DNA of 64,000 nucleotides from an uncultured Parabacteroides sp. (lineage in GTDB: Bacteria > Bacteroidota > Bacteroidia > Bacteroidales > Tannerellaceae). The stretch is from assembly GCF_902493135.1 (NCBI RefSeq), contig NZ_CABUOD010000025.1, positions 7,241 to 71,240 on the forward strand, written 5' to 3'. This document shows, piece after piece, positions 26,226 through 34,100 of the stretch; the first letter of the stretch is position 1, and each line of letters begins with the position of its first letter. The notes under the pieces are model-generated. The model saw only the letters and a program-made list of their open reading frames with translations, ran no database searches and was not told where the DNA came from. The translations under genes were made by a program, and so were the position numbers.

Positions 26226-26261
26226 AATGAAGGCCACTCCTTCACAGGGGCAGCCTTCATT
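26226..26261. terminator. Hairpin between convergent metY and EF-G-like gene
   Basis: AATGAAGGC (26226-26234) pairs perfectly with GCCTTCATT (26253-26261). The T/A tracts are weak, so it may act as a modest bidirectional terminator. Confidence 0.55.
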
Positions 26262-26281
26262 CAATTTATAGAAAATCCAAA

Positions 26282-28438
26282 TCAATCTTCTGCCTGAGTT
26301 GCCTCGTAAGCTTTCAACAGCTTATCCTGGACATCCGACGGAACCAGTTCATAGCTGGAGAACTTCATGGTAAACGAAGCGCGTCCACCTGTGATGGAAC
26401 TCAAAGATGTCGAGTACGAAGACATCTCCTTCAAAGGCACTTTAGCCAATAGCTTTTCGTAGCCTTTTTCACTATTCATACCCATAATGATGGCGCGACG
26501 TCCCTGCAGGTCACTCATCACGTCGCCCAGATAATCAGCCGGAACCGATACTTCCACATCATAAACAGGTTCCAGGATCTTAGGACCGGCTTCTTTAAAG
26601 GCGGTACTGAAAGCATTACGGCCTGCCAGCATGAAAGAAATTTCATTACTGTCTACCGGGTGCATCTTTCCGTCATAGACGATGATGCGCACGTCACGGG
26701 CATACGAACCGGTCAACGGTCCCTGCTCCATACGAGCCATAATACCTTTCAGGATAGCCGGAAGGAAACGGGCATCGATGGCTCCACCCACGATACTGTT
26801 AATAAATACCAGCTTTCCACCCCAGTCCAGATCTATAGTCTGCGTATCACGTACGCTGATCTTATATTCTTGTCCGCCAAAACGATATGTATCCGGTGCC
26901 GGCATACCTTCGTAATACGGTTCGACAATCAGATGAACTTCGCCGAACTGCCCTGCACCACCGGACTGTTTTTTATGACGGTAGTCCGCACGGGAAGCCT
27001 TCGTGATCGTTTCACGATACGGGATCTTCGGTTCGTAGAACTCGATCGGCAATTTATCATTGTTCTCGATTCTCCATTTCAATGTACGGAGATGGAATTC
27101 TCCCTGGCCTGAAACGATTGTCTGTTTCAATTCTTTGGATTGTTCGATCATCCATGTCGGGTCTTCTTCACGCATACGCATCAGGATTTCCATCATCTTC
27201 TCAGCGTCTGCTTCATTGACCGGCTTCACGGCACGGCGATATTTCGGGTCCGGATATTTGATAAAGTCGAAACGATAATCGCATCCTTTACCGTTCAATG
27301 TATTACCACGACGAACATCTTTCAGCTTAACGGTGGCACCGATATCACCGGCGACCATCTCGGTCACAGGATTGCGGGTTTGTCCGGCAACGGAGAACAA
27401 CTGGGCAATACGCTCCTTCGAACCACGATCGGCATTCAGCAAATCGTCACCTTCTTTTACCTTACCTGATATCACTTTAAAATAAGAAACCTGACCGATA
27501 TGCGGTTCTACAGTCGTCTTGAAGAAGAACAAACTGGTCGGTCCGTTGGAGTCGGGAGTCACTTCCACCCCTTCTGTTGTAACCGGGCGCGGCATCTTAT
27601 CCGTACAAGGGACGACATTACCTAAGAATTCAAGCGTACGGCGGACGCACATGTCACGGCCTGCGCATACACAGAATACCGGGAACATTCCCCGGATAAC
27701 CAGACCGGCACGAATACCGGCACGCATATCGTCTTCACTCAATGTACCTTCTTCAAAGAATTTTTCCATCAGCATATCGTCATGTTCGGCTGCCGATTCC
27801 ACCAACGCTTTGTGAAGCTCCATCGCCTTATCCATTTCTTCCGCCGGAATTTCCAATACTTCGGGGACACCGCCTTCAGGCTTCCAACGATACATTTTCA
27901 TCTTCAACACATCGACAACCGCGTTGAAAGACGCACCTGTAGAAACCGGATATTGGATGGGAACGATCTTACCTCCCCACTGGTCACGCAGTTGGGCAAT
28001 TGTCCCGTCATAATCAGCCTTGTCGTTATCCAGTTGGTTTACGACAAAAATAACCGGCTTATGAAATTGTTCTGTATACCGGAACTGGTTGATCGTACCG
28101 ACTTCCACGCCATACTGCGCATTCAGTACCATCAGCGCCGTGTCTGTCACGTTCAGAGCAGAAACCGCCCCGCCAATAAAGTCGTCTGAACCCGGGCAAT
28201 CAATGAAATTCAACTTTCTGTCCTGCCATTCTACACTGAAAACGGTCGAGAATACCGAGTAACCATACTCCTTCTCAACCGGGAAATAATCGCTCACAGT
28301 GTTTCCGGATTCCACACTTCCGCGACGTTTTATAACTCCACCCTCGTAAAGCATCGCTTCAGCGAGAGTGGTTTTCCCAGAGCCCGAACTTCCCAAGATA
28401 GAGATGTTCTTGATTTCGTTTGTTTGGTATACTTTCAT
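26282..28438 (-). CDS. fusA2: Elongation factor G paralogue (EF-G2-like) with altered GTPase motifs
   Basis: 718 residues with the full EF-G domain order: G domain, domain II (SLFFFKTTVEPHIGQVSYFKVISGKV), III, IV (YRETITKASRADYRHKKQSGGAGQFGEVHL) and V (DVEVSVPADYLGDVMSDLQGRRAIIMGM). The G motifs are unusual: G1 is GSSGSGKTT, G3 is DCPGSDDF where the catalytic histidine of canonical DTPGHVDF is Ser, and G4 is NQLD instead of NKxD. This matches what I know of Bacteroides thetaiotaomicron EF-G2, reported to support translation without GTP hydrolysis and to be needed for gut colonisation. It is not next to ribosomal protein genes. A minus-strand -7 TATCTTTG (28583-28576) implies a ~130-nt leader. 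Confidence 0.88.
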   Translation of the reverse strand: MKVYQTNEIKNISILGSSGSGKTTLAEAMLYEGGVIKRRGSVESGNTVSDYFPVEKEYGYSVFSTVFSVEWQDRKLNFIDCPGSDDFIGGAVSALNVTDTALMVLNAQYGVEVGTINQFRYTEQFHKPVIFVVNQLDNDKADYDGTIAQLRDQWGGKIVPIQYPVSTGASFNAVVDVLKMKMYRWKPEGGVPEVLEIPAEEMDKAMELHKALVESAAEHDDMLMEKFFEEGTLSEDDMRAGIRAGLVIRGMFPVFCVCAGRDMCVRRTLEFLGNVVPCTDKMPRPVTTEGVEVTPDSNGPTSLFFFKTTVEPHIGQVSYFKVISGKVKEGDDLLNADRGSKERIAQLFSVAGQTRNPVTEMVAGDIGATVKLKDVRRGNTLNGKGCDYRFDFIKYPDPKYRRAVKPVNEADAEKMMEILMRMREEDPTWMIEQSKELKQTIVSGQGEFHLRTLKWRIENNDKLPIEFYEPKIPYRETITKASRADYRHKKQSGGAGQFGEVHLIVEPYYEGMPAPDTYRFGGQEYKISVRDTQTIDLDWGGKLVFINSIVGGAIDARFLPAILKGIMARMEQGPLTGSYARDVRIIVYDGKMHPVDSNEISFMLAGRNAFSTAFKEAGPKILEPVYDVEVSVPADYLGDVMSDLQGRRAIIMGMNSEKGYEKLLAKVPLKEMSSYSTSLSSITGGRASFTMKFSSYELVPSDVQDKLLKAYEATQAED

Positions 28439-28575
28439 GATATCAAGGTATTAATTTGTGTTTAACAATAAAGATCGCCCCGCAAACCCTTTATTCACGG
28501 GACCGCAAATTAGAGATTGTAAAGGAGAAAAGCAATTTCAAGCCCAGTGTTTGAGAACTATGTTATTTAACAGTT

Positions 28576-28583
28576 CAAAGATA
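28576..28583 (-). promoter_or_regulatory. -7 element of the EF-G2-like gene
   Basis: Minus-strand TATCTTTG, 138 bp before the start codon. A separate plus-strand TATCTTTG (28622-28629) serves the divergent hemW gene. Confidence 0.5.
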
Positions 28584-28651
28584 AAGAGCGGAAAGAAAGA
28601 GAGATAGAGATAAAATGTTGCTATCTTTGTCTCCATAAAAAGCAGAACAAA

Positions 28652-29779
28652 GTGGCAGGCTTATACATCCACATCCCCTTTTGCGCCAAACGGTGCCTGT
28701 ATTGCGACTTCTTTTCCAATACGGAGATGAAGTTCAAGGAGCCGTATATCAATGCGATTATCCGGGAAATGGAATTGCGACAGGAATATATAGGAAAGGA
28801 GCCGGTCAAAACGATCTACTTCGGAGGCGGCACACCTTCGCAATTACAAGCCGGGGACTTCGAACGGATATTCGAGGCGGCAAACCGTTTATTCGACACA
28901 AGTGACTGCAGGGAAATCACGCTCGAGGCCAATCCCGACGATATGACGCCGGAATATGTGGCCTCCCTCCGCAACCTGCCTTTCAACCGGGTCAGCATGG
29001 GGGTACAAAGCTTCAAAGAAAAAGACCTCCGTTTCCTGAACCGACGCCATGACCGCAAACAGGCTTTGCGTGCAGTCGGGCTTTGCAAAGAAAACGGCAT
29101 CCAAGACATCAGCATCGACTTGATATACGGGTTGCCCGGACAGACCTTGGAAGAGTGGCAAGAGAATCTGGATGACGCGATCCGCCTGGATATTCCCCAT
29201 ATCTCCGCCTACCATTTAATATATGAAGAAGGGACAGCCCTATATAAATTGATGGAAACCGGAAAAGTCACTCCTGTTGAAGAAGAGTTGAGCGTCGCCC
29301 TTTTCTCTACATTAATCTATAAGCTGAACGAAGCCGGATATCTCCATTACGAGATTTCCAATTTCGCCCGCCCCGGCCACCTATCCCGGCACAACAGTTC
29401 CTATTGGACCGGCAAGAAATATCTGGGCATCGGACCTTCCGCCCATTCTTATGATGGAGAGAGCCGGCAATGGAACATTTCTTCCCTTCCCCGCTACTTA
29501 CAAGGGATCAGGGCAGGCATTCCCGATATGGAGAGAGAAGAATTGGATATCAACACAAAATACAACGACTTTATTATCACCGGACTACGCACGATGTGGG
29601 GAATCCGGACAACCGACATCAGGGAGCGGTTCGGAGAAGAAAAGCAAGCCTATCTCGAACGGCAGGCCGCCGCTTATCTACATAAAGGGTTGCTTATCCG
29701 TGAAAACGACACTTTAAGGCTCTCGAAGGAAGGCATTTTCATCTCCGACGGCATAATGAGCGACCTTTTATGGATATAA
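28652..29779 (+). CDS. hemW: Radical SAM heme chaperone HemW
   Basis: A 375-residue radical-SAM protein beginning at a GTG codon, giving MAGLYIHIPFCAKRCLYCDF with the CxxxCxxC iron-sulfur motif. The GTG is well supported because it yields the family's conserved N-terminus. Also seen: TIYFGGGTPSQL, RVSMGVQSF, DISIDLIYGLPGQT, the HemW-specific HNSSYWTGKKYLGIGPSAHSY, and a C-terminal winged-helix-like segment. HemW delivers heme to target proteins and is often mis-named coproporphyrinogen III oxidase. A -7 TATCTTTG at 28622-28629 sits 22 bp upstream. Confidence 0.93.
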   Translation: MAGLYIHIPFCAKRCLYCDFFSNTEMKFKEPYINAIIREMELRQEYIGKEPVKTIYFGGGTPSQLQAGDFERIFEAANRLFDTSDCREITLEANPDDMTPEYVASLRNLPFNRVSMGVQSFKEKDLRFLNRRHDRKQALRAVGLCKENGIQDISIDLIYGLPGQTLEEWQENLDDAIRLDIPHISAYHLIYEEGTALYKLMETGKVTPVEEELSVALFSTLIYKLNEAGYLHYEISNFARPGHLSRHNSSYWTGKKYLGIGPSAHSYDGESRQWNISSLPRYLQGIRAGIPDMEREELDINTKYNDFIITGLRTMWGIRTTDIRERFGEEKQAYLERQAAAYLHKGLLIRENDTLRLSKEGIFISDGIMSDLLWI

Positions 29780-29952
29780 AGGTATGTTGCAGACGTTTGA
29801 CAAAGCCATTAAATTACACCAAACAGCCTGTTTTCACAACGAACCGAGGGGTTATCCGTACATTTTCTGCACATTTTTACTATTTTTGAGAATAAAATTA
29901 ACCAACGTATTAAACTATTCTCTATATTTGCCCCAACAAAAGACAGTAAGTA

Positions 29953-30528
29953 GTGCCATATCTATACATAATATCGGGATGCAACGGGGCAGGGAAAACG
30001 ACAGCTTCCTTTACAATTCTTCCAGAGATGTTGAAATGTAAAGAGTTTGTTAATTCCGACGAGATTGCTAAGGGGCTTTCCCCTTTTAATTCTGATAGTA
30101 TCGCGGTAGCCGTTGAAGCCAGTCGTATTATGTATAAACGCATCAAAGAACTGATCGCTTCGGGCGAAACGTTCGCAATGGAGACTACACTGGCCACCCG
30201 TTCAGGTGCAAACCTGATCCGGGAAGCACAAAGGGAAGGATATTATGTGACATTGTTATATTTTTGGTTGAATACACCGGATTTGGCAGTGGAACGAGTT
30301 AAGATGAGAGTGGCCGCCGGAGGACATAACATTCCGGAAAGTACTATACGCCGTCGTTACGAGGCAGGTATTCACAATCTCTTTGAACTATATATCCCCA
30401 TTTGTGATTATTGGATGATTGCAGACAACTCTATGTCGCCGATGGAAGTAATCGCCAAAGGCTTCAGGAGTGATAAAAAAGAGATATATAATTCGGATAT
30501 TTATACAAAACTTGAGCATCATGAGTGA
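29953..30528 (+). CDS. Zeta-toxin-like P-loop kinase
   Basis: 191 residues starting at GTG. It has Walker A GCNGAGKTT in the first 20 residues, FVNSDEIAKGLSPF (substrate Asp), the AMETTLATRSG block typical of zeta-toxin kinases, and a lid-like Arg-rich helix (ESTIRRRYEAGIHNLFELY). Zeta toxins phosphorylate UDP-N-acetylglucosamine; related chromosomal kinases may have other substrates. It overlaps the next small ORF by 8 bp (ATGAGTGA), so the two are coupled. Classical epsilon-zeta systems put the antitoxin first; here the small gene is second. A -7 TATATTTG lies at 29923-29930. Confidence 0.82.
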   Translation: MPYLYIISGCNGAGKTTASFTILPEMLKCKEFVNSDEIAKGLSPFNSDSIAVAVEASRIMYKRIKELIASGETFAMETTLATRSGANLIREAQREGYYVTLLYFWLNTPDLAVERVKMRVAAGGHNIPESTIRRRYEAGIHNLFELYIPICDYWMIADNSMSPMEVIAKGFRSDKKEIYNSDIYTKLEHHE

Positions 30529-30691
30529 ACAAGAAGTTAGAGAATTTGAAGAGAATATAGTTAAAGGTGCCAATATCGCTTTCCAGCGATTAGTCAACCA
30601 GAAAAAGAAAGAAGACGGTGAATTAGTCTTCTCGCGCAACGGATACATCTTCCGCGTAAAAGCTGCTGATTTAGAAAAAGGAATGTTTTAA
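30521..30691 (+). CDS. Small partner protein of the zeta-like kinase (putative antitoxin)
   Basis: A 56-residue protein, MSEQEVREFEENIVKGANIA at its start, mostly charged and helical, with a short strand-like end (GELVFSRNGYIFRVKAADLEKG). It begins inside the kinase's last codons (8-bp ATGAGTGA overlap) and ends before a strong terminator. No recognised domain. The tight coupling suggests it binds or regulates the kinase; calling it an antitoxin is inference. Confidence 0.72.
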   Translation: MSEQEVREFEENIVKGANIAFQRLVNQKKKEDGELVFSRNGYIFRVKAADLEKGMF

Positions 30692-30715
30692 CTATCATAT
30701 TGGATATACGAAAGG

Positions 30716-30746
30716 GGCTGGTGAATCAGATTCATCAGCCTTTTTT
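30716..30746 (+). terminator. Intrinsic terminator after the zeta-like pair
   Basis: GGCTGgTGAAT pairs with ATTCAtCAGCC across a two-base loop, followed by TTTTTT at 30741-30746. Confidence 0.9.
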
Positions 30747-30816
30747 GTATCCGGACGTTTCCCCTTCCAAATTATATGATTACTTTTGACTCTGCCCAAA
30801 AGGAAGAATTAGAAAT

Positions 30817-33063
30817 ATGGAAAATATCAAAGTAACAGGTGCTTACGAGAATAACCTCAAGCATATCTCACTGGAAATTCCCAAGAAACGGATCACTATC
30901 TTCACCGGAGTTTCCGGTTCCGGTAAATCGTCTCTGGTGCTGGACACCATCGCCGCCAGTTCCCGGCGTGAACTGAATGAGACTTTTCCCAGTTTCGTCC
31001 AACAATATCTGCCGAAATACGGTCGCCCGCATGTAGACAAGATCGAGCATCTCCCGGTTGCCATCGTGATAGACCAAAAGAAACCGGCGCCCAACGCCCG
31101 CTCTACCGTGGGAACCTATACGGACATCTATTCCCTGCTCCGGCTACTGTTCTCACGTGTCGGGCAACCCTTTGTCGGCTATTCCGACACATTCTCTTTC
31201 AACCATCCGCAAGGGAGATGCCCTCGCTGCGACGGATTGGGAGAAGTGCGCGAATTGGATGTCCACAAACTGGTCGACTTCAACAAATCATTGAATGATG
31301 AAGACACGATCCATTACGTCGCTTTCCACCGGGGCGGATGGCGATGGATACGGTATGCTTGCAGCGGTCTGTTCGATCTGGACAAAAAGATTAAAGACTA
31401 TACGCCGGAAGAGTTGGAACTATTTCTCTATTCCCCCCAGATACGGCTCAAGAACCCGCCGGCCGACTGGCCCCGGACCGCCAAGTACGAGGGACTGGTA
31501 ACCCGTATGTACCGCAGCATCATCAATTCGGAAGAGGGGAAATTGCATCAGAAGTTACTGGAACCGATGGTAACGATGGGCGTTTGTCCCGATTGCGGAG
31601 GCTCGCGACTCAACCGGACCGTCCTTTCCTGCCGGATCGGAGGGAAAAACATTGCCGAAGTCACCCGTCTCGCCATTCCCGATATCCTTGACTGGCTGCA
31701 GGATATCGACGATCCTTTGGCGGATGACCTGAAGCAGGCCATCGGAAACCGCCTGTCCGCCCTCGAAGAGATCGGGTTGGGCTACCTGACACTCGACCGT
31801 AATATGGGAACGCTTTCCGGAGGCGAAGCGCAACGTTGCAAGATAGCCAAATATATTAATTCAGCCCTGTCCGACATGCTGTATGTGCTCGATGAGCCCA
31901 GTGTCGGACTGCACAGCCACGACATCCGCCTGCTCAAAGCATCCGTACGGAAGTTGCGCGACCACGGCAACACGGTTCTCTTAGTAGAGCATCACAAGGA
32001 AATGATCCAGATCGCAGACCATATCGTCGACATGGGTCCCGGCTCCGGCATGGACGGCGGCAATATCCTGTATGAAGGCTGCTATAAGGGGTTATTGGAA
32101 AGCGGCACGCAAACCGGATCGATGATCGCAGAGAAATCGCCACTGAAAACGGAAATCCGTAGGCCGTCCGGCTGGTTTACACTCGAACATGCGAGGGAGC
32201 ATAACCTAAAGGATCTGACAGTCCGCTTTCCGCTCGGCCTGTTTACGGTGATCGCGGGAGTTGCCGGTTCGGGAAAAAGCTCCTTGATGGAATGCTTCCG
32301 TCAAGCCTGTGGAGAAGATGTGATTTACATCAGCCAGAAAAATATCGGTATCAGCCTGCGCTCCACCCCCGCCACTTATATCGGGGTAGCGGACGATATA
32401 CGCAAACTCTTTGCCCGGAATAGCAAAGCCGGATTGAGCATGTTCACCTTTAACGGAAAAGGCGGCTGCCCGGTATGCGGTGGAAAAGGCGTGATCGTGT
32501 CGGACATGGCCTTTATGGATTCGATCGAAACCGTCTGTGAAGCCTGCGGCGGATTACGCTATTCACAAGAAGCGCTGCAATATACCGTCGACGGACTGAA
32601 TATCGCAGAAGTGATGGACCTGACCGTACGGAAAGCATCGCTCCGTTTTGCCGGAACAGAGATAGAAAAGAAGTTGCAACCCCTGATGAAAGTCGGATTG
32701 GGTTACCTGCACCTCAACCAGGCTCTTTCCACCCTTTCCGGTGGCGAACTGCAACGCGTCAAACTGGCCTCCTACCTCGACAACAAGGGTAAAATCTTTA
32801 TCTTGGACGAACCGACCGACGGGCTTCATGTCAAAGACATACATCAAATCATCCATCTTTTCGATTCGATGGTAGACCAAGGCAACTCCGTCTTCCTGAT
32901 AGAGCATAACCTGGATGTTCTGAAAGCGGCCGATTATGTGATCGAACTGGGTCCGGGCGGTGGACAAATGGGTGGCGAACTGCTCTTTTCCGGAATTCCG
33001 GCAGACATGCTTGTATGTGGACAGTCCGTTACGGCGGAATATCTAAAGAAAGAATTGCCTTAA
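30817..33063 (+). CDS. UvrA-like ABC ATPase (class II UvrA)
   Basis: 748 residues with two ABC modules: Walker A GVSGSGKSS and GVAGSGKSS, signatures TLSGGEAQR and TLSGGELQR, Walker B VLDEPSVGLH and ILDEPTDGLH. It has zinc-finger cysteines (CPRCDGLGEV; CPDCGG; CPVCGGKG ... CEACGG). It is about 190 residues shorter than housekeeping UvrA (~940) and seems to lack the UvrB-binding insertion, as in class II UvrA paralogues linked to damage or drug tolerance. It is unlikely to be the main excision-repair UvrA. A -7 TACTTTTG lies at 30781-30788. Confidence 0.88.
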   Translation: MENIKVTGAYENNLKHISLEIPKKRITIFTGVSGSGKSSLVLDTIAASSRRELNETFPSFVQQYLPKYGRPHVDKIEHLPVAIVIDQKKPAPNARSTVGTYTDIYSLLRLLFSRVGQPFVGYSDTFSFNHPQGRCPRCDGLGEVRELDVHKLVDFNKSLNDEDTIHYVAFHRGGWRWIRYACSGLFDLDKKIKDYTPEELELFLYSPQIRLKNPPADWPRTAKYEGLVTRMYRSIINSEEGKLHQKLLEPMVTMGVCPDCGGSRLNRTVLSCRIGGKNIAEVTRLAIPDILDWLQDIDDPLADDLKQAIGNRLSALEEIGLGYLTLDRNMGTLSGGEAQRCKIAKYINSALSDMLYVLDEPSVGLHSHDIRLLKASVRKLRDHGNTVLLVEHHKEMIQIADHIVDMGPGSGMDGGNILYEGCYKGLLESGTQTGSMIAEKSPLKTEIRRPSGWFTLEHAREHNLKDLTVRFPLGLFTVIAGVAGSGKSSLMECFRQACGEDVIYISQKNIGISLRSTPATYIGVADDIRKLFARNSKAGLSMFTFNGKGGCPVCGGKGVIVSDMAFMDSIETVCEACGGLRYSQEALQYTVDGLNIAEVMDLTVRKASLRFAGTEIEKKLQPLMKVGLGYLHLNQALSTLSGGELQRVKLASYLDNKGKIFILDEPTDGLHVKDIHQIIHLFDSMVDQGNSVFLIEHNLDVLKAADYVIELGPGGGQMGGELLFSGIPADMLVCGQSVTAEYLKKELP

Positions 33064-33177
33064 CCGATGTTCCCTAAGACAAACGAGGTTTAAGTTCCCA
33101 AAGTGGAAGAAAGCAAGCAGGAAAAGAGCGGAAAGCAAGCAGAAATGTTCAGAAACACGCCCATCTTCCGGCTTCCT

Positions 33178-33235
33178 ACACCCGGATGTTGCCGCTTCCT
33201 ACATCCGGATGTTCGGGACGGCTACACCCGGATGC
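33178..33235. repeat. Three 12-bp palindromes at 23-bp period
   Basis: ACACCCGGATGT (33178), the perfect palindrome ACATCCGGATGT (33201) and ACACCCGGATGC (33224) start exactly 23 bp apart, each preceded by CT. The same design recurs at 51306-51340. It lies between the convergent UvrA-like gene and the next minus-strand gene. Confidence 0.8.
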
Positions 33236-33270
33236 ACAGAGTCTTTTCATACTAACAAATTGTAATTAAA

Positions 33271-33642
33271 TCACCTTTGCTCCGTCCGGCTGATCGTCAA
33301 TATCTCGGAAAACGAGATCGGCCATTCGATGGCATTCATCAATGTTTCGAATGCAATCCTTAAACTAAGGGAGACAGGCGTGTGCCCGGAATAAAGATCA
33401 CATACGGTCAATGCCAGCAACATCTTTTTGTTGTAATGCATTCCCTTCAAAGTTACCAGACTGGACAATACAGACACGGAACGTGCCCCTTCAAAGTCAG
33501 AATCGGTAATATCCGTTTTATCTCTCAACGATTGATAGTGGCGGCAGCTCTTTATATCGGCACTTGTACCCATAGCTTCCACTATATCCAATAATACACA
33601 ACAGATTGCAATTCTTTCCGATTCTCCTGAGCTCATACTCAA
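33271..33642 (-). CDS. Small protein of unknown function
   Basis: 123 residues, mostly helical, no signal peptide; I do not recognise a family. Visible parts are SGESERIAICCVLLDIVEAMGTS, HYNKKMLLALTVCDLYSGHTPVSLSLRIAFETLMNAIEWP and a short basic tail. It begins 41 bp after the U-tract of the 6S-like RNA on the same strand, so it may be expressed by read-through of that terminator. No promoter of its own is evident in the short gap. Confidence 0.6.
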   Translation of the reverse strand: MSMSSGESERIAICCVLLDIVEAMGTSADIKSCRHYQSLRDKTDITDSDFEGARSVSVLSSLVTLKGMHYNKKMLLALTVCDLYSGHTPVSLSLRIAFETLMNAIEWPISFSEILTISRTEQR

Positions 33643-33683
33643 ATTATGGTGCCGCCCTGCTCCCCGATGTTTGGCATCTATAT

Positions 33684-33861
33684 AATAAAAAGCGTGGGAA
33701 CTGTTAATTTACTATTTGAAACTGAGGTATCGCCAAACACCCATCGGACAAATAATAAACAACAGCCCACGCTCTATTCTATATACACGGGTATATATAA
33801 CAAGCGTGAGCGTCCAGTTGTCTATTATCTTTGTCCGACTTGAAAGTTGGCGATTTTCAGT
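33684..33861 (-). ncRNA. ssrS: 6S-like rod-shaped RNA with alternative terminator fold
   Basis: On the minus strand a -7 TATCTTTG (33871-33864) immediately precedes a ~178-nt segment. It folds into one long rod: AACUGA/UCAGUU and AUCGCCAA/UUGGCGAU close it; an internal bubble (CUUUCAAGU opposite AUGGGUG) sits centrally; above it come CGGACAAA/UUUGUCCG, an 11-bp A/U-rich helix with a GA bulge, GCUCACGCU/AGCGUGGGC and an apical UAUAUAC-CCGU-GUAUAUA. A rod with a central bubble is the hallmark of 6S RNA, which binds housekeeping RNA polymerase. The 3' strand (33773-33749) can instead pair with 33718-33691 and is followed by UUUUUAUU, giving a terminator. The 6S assignment rests on structure, not sequence match. 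Confidence 0.62.
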
Positions 33862-34023
33862 TCCAAAGATAATATCTTAAACGCTTAACGTTATCCATCG
33901 ACAGGACAGCCGAAAAGTCAAAGTTCCGGCAGCCCTATGTCAATCGCAAAGATATACAAAAACGGCAAACTATATTGTTTACAAAGAAACATTAACAGAT
34001 ATAAATCAAAGATTTTTGATAAC

Positions 34024-34050
34024 AAAAAGGGCGGCCTCTTACAGCCGCCC
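34024..34050 (-). terminator. Intrinsic terminator of galM
   Basis: GGGCGGC (34029-34035) pairs with GCCGCCC (34044-34050). The A-run at 34024-34028 becomes the U-tract of the minus-strand transcript. Confidence 0.9.
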
Positions 34051-34100
34051 CTTCCCATCATTCCGATTGCCGGAAAGTCCCCCTAAAAATAATATGTATC

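Noticed and set aside
33684..33861. attC-like or transposon-end explanation for the long inverted repeats.
   Set aside because: No integrase, no target duplication and no attC core (GTTRRRY pair); promoter plus U-tract fit an RNA gene better.
33823..33874. Two facing TATCTTTG elements that look like convergent promoters.
   Set aside because: The plus-strand copy is the pairing partner of the other within the RNA rod region; only the minus-strand copy has a terminator at the right distance.
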